DNA of 64,000 nt, from NCBI RefSeq assembly GCF_016862175.1, contig NZ_BOML01000012.1, forward strand, positions 1 to 64,000, written 5' to 3'. Positions 61,453 through 64,000 of this stretch are shown in pieces (within the stretch, counting starts at the first letter, position 1; the number at the start of each line of letters is the position of its first letter). The translations under genes and the position numbers were made by a program. Below the pieces are notes generated by a model. That model had not been told where the DNA came from, did no database searches, and saw only the letters and a list, made by a program, of their open reading frames with translations. This DNA is from Paractinoplanes durhamensis (lineage in GTDB: Bacteria > Actinomycetota > Actinomycetes > Mycobacteriales > Micromonosporaceae).

Positions 61453-61481
61453 CGCTGAGCATGGCGCCGTCAGGCGTGCGG

Positions 61482-62060
61482 TCAGGCCGGCGGCGGGCCG
61501 AGGGCGTAGCTCAGGTAGGCGAACTGGCCTCGCTGCTCGACCGAGGTCAGCTTGATGCGGGACGGCATCAAGCGGCGGGGGAGCAGCGGTGCCCCCGCGC
61601 CCAGCGTGGCCGGGGCGACGCCGAGGATCAGCTCGTCGAGGAGGCCGGCGTCGGCGAACGCACCCGCCAGCTCACCGCCGCCGGTCACCCAGATGTTCTT
61701 CCCGCCGGCCCGGGCGGTCATCGCCGCGTGCACCGGGCGCACATCGCCCCGGACGAACGTGAGATCGGCGCCCGGGATCGGCGGCAGGTCGCGGTGGGTG
61801 AAGACCCAGGCCGGGATGTCCTGGTAATACTCCTGCCACTTCTCGGGCCTGGTCAGCAGCGACTCGTGCTCGAGGATCCACTCGTAGGTCGTGGCGCCCA
61901 TCGCGAACGCCCCCACCCCGGCGAAGAACGTGCTGAACGGGTTGGCGCCCGACTCGTCCTCCCGGCCCTCCTCGACCGCGAACAACCACTCGAGCGAATT
62001 GTCGGGATCGGCGATGAAACCGTCGATCGTCGTCGCGGTGTAGTACTGCGTCTTCGGCAC
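61482..62060 (-). CDS. dihydrofolate reductase-family protein (RibD C-terminal fold)
   Basis: 192 residues from GTG 62060 (VPKTQYYTATTIDGFIADPDNSLEWLF), the usual N-terminus of the family. It has FAMGATTYEWILEH, KNIWVTGGGELAGAFADAGLLDELILGVAPATLGAGAPLLPR. NADPH-binding GGGELAG and the DxxDE region are intact. Relatives reduce deazaflavin or pteridine-like substrates; function unknown. It faces the pabB-like gene end. Confidence 0.82.
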   Translation of the reverse strand: MPKTQYYTATTIDGFIADPDNSLEWLFAVEEGREDESGANPFSTFFAGVGAFAMGATTYEWILEHESLLTRPEKWQEYYQDIPAWVFTHRDLPPIPGADLTFVRGDVRPVHAAMTARAGGKNIWVTGGGELAGAFADAGLLDELILGVAPATLGAGAPLLPRRLMPSRIKLTSVEQRGQFAYLSYALGPPPA

Positions 62061-62207
62061 CACCACACCCTGCCATCGGGGTACGACAAAAACCGGTCGG
62101 ACAACCGGTCGGCCGGAAACCCCCGATGGTCCGTAACTCTTTTCAACGGTTCGTGTCACCGGAACGCATGTTCACCCCGTCCATGCGGGTAGAGGGGGTC
62201 GCTGGCG

Positions 62208-63011
62208 TTGACGGAAGATCTGCGGGCGCGGGAACTGCAGGCGCGGCTGCGGGCCGACCTGCAGGCCGGCTTGCACGCCGAGTGCCCGCCGCCGCTCGGT
62301 GACGTGGTCGGCGCCGCGATCCGCGACGGCCGCCGCCTGCGGCGCAAGCGCCGGATCGGCTCGGCCGTGACGGTGATCGCCCTGCTGGCGGCCGGTGGCG
62401 TCATCGTGGGTGATCGGGTCCGGCCGGAGCGCGTCGAGCGGCCCGCCGCGCTGTCTCCCCAAACCGTGCCACCCGGCGCCACCGCCCCGATGGCCGCAGT
62501 CCAGGCGCGTACGTTGACGATCCACAGTGGCACGGTGCGTGCCGAGGGAACGCGGACGAAAGCGACATCAGCGGCCATGCTTCACCTTCTGACCATGCTT
62601 TTGCCACCCGGACGGACGAGTCACTACGGCGTCTCGGCGGACGATGATCTGCTGGTGCAGTTGTCCCTCGATGACGGCCGGGGCCCGGCCATGGTGCGGG
62701 TCGCGGTCGACAAGATCGTTCCGCTCGGCGACGAGCCGCCGCACGCCGGCATCGCCCAGGTGACGATCAGCAGTAATCCCGGCAATTGCCGCACCACCCT
62801 CGCCGTCGACGCCACCTGGCCCGACGGCACCCTGGTCGAGGTCGAGGTGCCCACCTGCCCGGCCACCGCCGGCGGCCCGAGCCGGCCCGCGCTGACCACC
62901 GACGAGGCGATCCGGATCGCCGCCGACCCGCGCTGGGGCGTCGCGATGGACCCGGGCCTGGTCGCCGACGGGGCCAAGCTCTTCCCGGCCGTGCCGGTGC
63001 TCAACCGATGA
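62208..63011 (+). CDS. membrane-anchored anti-sigma-factor-like protein
   Basis: 267 residues from TTG 62208. Residues 1-45 are a charged cytoplasmic segment (LQARLRADLQAGLHAECPPPLGDVVGAAIRDGRRLRRKRRIG), a membrane helix near 48-70 (SAVTVIALLAAGGVIVG), then an extracytoplasmic domain. No zinc-binding motif (HxxxCxxC) is present, so it is not a ZAS-type. Its TGA overlaps the downstream SigE-family sigma gene (ATGA), and the position suggests it controls that sigma factor. The order, anti-sigma first, is unusual. Confidence 0.65.
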   Translation: MTEDLRARELQARLRADLQAGLHAECPPPLGDVVGAAIRDGRRLRRKRRIGSAVTVIALLAAGGVIVGDRVRPERVERPAALSPQTVPPGATAPMAAVQARTLTIHSGTVRAEGTRTKATSAAMLHLLTMLLPPGRTSHYGVSADDDLLVQLSLDDGRGPAMVRVAVDKIVPLGDEPPHAGIAQVTISSNPGNCRTTLAVDATWPDGTLVEVEVPTCPATAGGPSRPALTTDEAIRIAADPRWGVAMDPGLVADGAKLFPAVPVLNR

Positions 63012-63502
63012 CCGAGGACGACGAGTTCGCCGAGTTCGCGAACGCCCACGCCGAACGCCTGCGCAACACCGCGTTCATGCTCTGCCACGACTGGCACCTG
63101 GCCCAGGACCTGACCCAGACCGCGCTGACCAAACTGTTCCTGAGCTGGCGCCGGGCCGTGCAGGCCGACAACCTGACGGCGTACGCCCAGAAGATCCTGC
63201 TGCGCACCTACCTCGACCACCGCCGGCGCCGGTCGTCGACGGAGTCGACCCCGGGCGTGCTGCACGAGCCCGCCTACCGGGAGAACCCGGAGTTGCGGCT
63301 GACCATGCTCGACGCGCTGGCGAGGCTGCCCGAGCGCGACCGGGCCATCGTCATCCTGCGCTACTTCGAGGACTACACCGTCGAGCAGGTGGCCGACGTG
63401 CTGGAGGTCCCGGTCAGCATCGTGAAGAGCCAGACCAGGCGCTCCCTGACCAAGCTGCGCGAGCTGCTCGCCGCCGACCAGCTGGCCCTCTTCGCGGGTT
63501 GA
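63008..63502 (+). CDS. SigE-family ECF RNA polymerase sigma factor
   Basis: 164 residues, ATG 63008. Region 2 is LRNTAFMLCHDWHLAQDLTQTALTKLFLSWRRAVQADNLTAYAQKILLRTYLDHRRRR, and region 4 is LPERDRAIVILRYFEDYTVEQVADVLEVPVSIVKSQTRRSLTKLRELL with a clear HTH. It is a short, two-region ECF sigma typical of actinobacteria. Coupled to the membrane protein gene by a 4-base overlap, giving a signal-controlled pair. Confidence 0.87.
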   Translation: MTEDDEFAEFANAHAERLRNTAFMLCHDWHLAQDLTQTALTKLFLSWRRAVQADNLTAYAQKILLRTYLDHRRRRSSTESTPGVLHEPAYRENPELRLTMLDALARLPERDRAIVILRYFEDYTVEQVADVLEVPVSIVKSQTRRSLTKLRELLAADQLALFAG

Positions 63503-63514
63503 GTAACGACCATT

Positions 63515-63520
63515 TAGCCT
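63515..63520 (+). promoter_or_regulatory. -10-like hexamer TAGCCT before def
   Basis: TAGCCT ends 7 bases before ATG 63528, without ribosome site, in the same arrangement as four other genes of the window. Confidence 0.4.
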
Positions 63521-63527
63521 TGTGGGC

Positions 63528-64000
63528 ATGACAGTGAGGCCGATCCGGATCTACGGCGACCCCGTCCTGCGCACCGAGGCCGACCCGGTGACGGCGTTCG
63601 ACGCGGAGCTGCGCCGGCTCGTCGCCGACCTGGAGGACACCGTCCGCGAGCCCGGCCGGGCCGGCGTGGCCGCCCCGCAGATCGGCGTCAGCCTGCGGGT
63701 CTTCTCCTACAACGTGGCCGGACAGGTCGGCCACATGGTCAATCCGGTGCTGTCCGGCTTCGAGGGCGAGCAGGACGACGACGAGGAGGCCTGCCTGTCC
63801 CTGCCCGGCCTGGGGTTCCCCACGAAGCGGGCGATGTCGGTGACGGCCCGCGGCTTCGACCAGCACGGCGAGCCGCTGATCATCGAGGGCACCGGCTTCC
63901 TGGCCCGCGCCCTGCAGCACGAGACCGACCACCTGGCCGGCACGCTCTACATCGACACGCTCACCGGCGACGTGCGCCGGCAGGCATTGCGTGAGCTGCG
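63528..64000 (+). CDS. def: peptide deformylase, partial
   Basis: At least 157 residues from ATG 63528; the 3' end lies outside the window. Removes the formyl group from nascent protein N-termini. Metal ligands are Cys89 in EEACLSLPG (usual EGCLS; Ala replaces Gly) and His131/His135 in QHETDHLAG, with catalytic Glu132. GVAAPQIGVSLRVF is the GxGxAAPQ motif (Gly-Val-Ala variant). VNPVLSGF follows the family. A leaderless start is suggested. Confidence 0.9.
   Translation, partial: MTVRPIRIYGDPVLRTEADPVTAFDAELRRLVADLEDTVREPGRAGVAAPQIGVSLRVFSYNVAGQVGHMVNPVLSGFEGEQDDDEEACLSLPGLGFPTKRAMSVTARGFDQHGEPLIIEGTGFLARALQHETDHLAGTLYIDTLTGDVRRQALREL

Overview
The window is very GC-rich actinobacterial DNA: third codon positions are almost always G or C, GTG and TTG starts are common, and 1-4 base ATGA/GTGA overlaps link many genes. 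The protein content (hybrid sensor kinases, large LuxR and STAND regulators, DUF1990, DUF5999, 13E12-type HNH protein, SigE-family sigma factor, a single-chain glycine decarboxylase behind a glycine riboswitch, a chemotaxis receptor) suggests a Micromonosporaceae chromosome, most likely Actinoplanes or a close relative. That placement is inference. I see no rRNA, tRNA, IS element, prophage or CRISPR array.

Layout. 0.2-2.5 kb: a tightly coupled five-gene minus-strand operon of small proteins with two frameshifted members. 2.6-7.8 kb: small enzymes and regulators, including a TetR/SDR pair with a clear shared operator. 7.8-11.1 kb: a repeat-rich accessory stretch with a LexA-box-controlled HNH protein, a kinase-like P-loop protein and a long gene-free region. 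11-18.5 kb: a sulfur cluster. On the plus strand are a sulfonate-type ABC transporter and a TauD-like dioxygenase. Divergent from them are a hydrolase, an unusual ketopantoate-reductase/mercaptopyruvate-sulfurtransferase fusion and an acyl-CoA-dehydrogenase-like flavoprotein interrupted by an in-frame stop. 18.5-27 kb: a frameshifted methyltransferase with its TetR regulator, two divergent hybrid histidine kinases and a Tat-exported sulfite-oxidase-like molybdoenzyme. 27-36 kb: TPR protein, MarR/ABC exporter pair with twin operators, nitroreductase, WD40-like protein, F420/NADP-type oxidoreductase, LysR/EamA pair. 36-40 kb: a 1288-residue FxsT-like protein (MinD-like + TIR-like + NB-ARC + TPR). 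41-46 kb: Ski2-type helicase, a short KdpD-like kinase and a KdpE-like regulator in one operon. 46-54 kb: methyltransferase, AbiEii-type nucleotidyltransferase pair, LAL regulator, VOC protein, SDR, remnants of a STAND/membrane protein, and a nucleotidyltransferase/GNAT operon with an internally deleted member. 54-64 kb: aldo/keto reductase, riboswitch-gcvP, chemotaxis receptor, DUF5999, pabB-like synthase, DHFR-like reductase, anti-sigma/sigma pair and a peptide deformylase cut by the window end.

Two themes recur. First, decay: at least eight genes carry a frameshift, stop or internal deletion, and in several the original frame can be checked from overlaps with neighbours. Second, regulation readable from the DNA: dyads lie next to TetR, MarR, LysR and LexA-type genes, and -10-like hexamers sit exactly 7 bases before the start codon of at least five genes, the layout of leaderless mRNAs.
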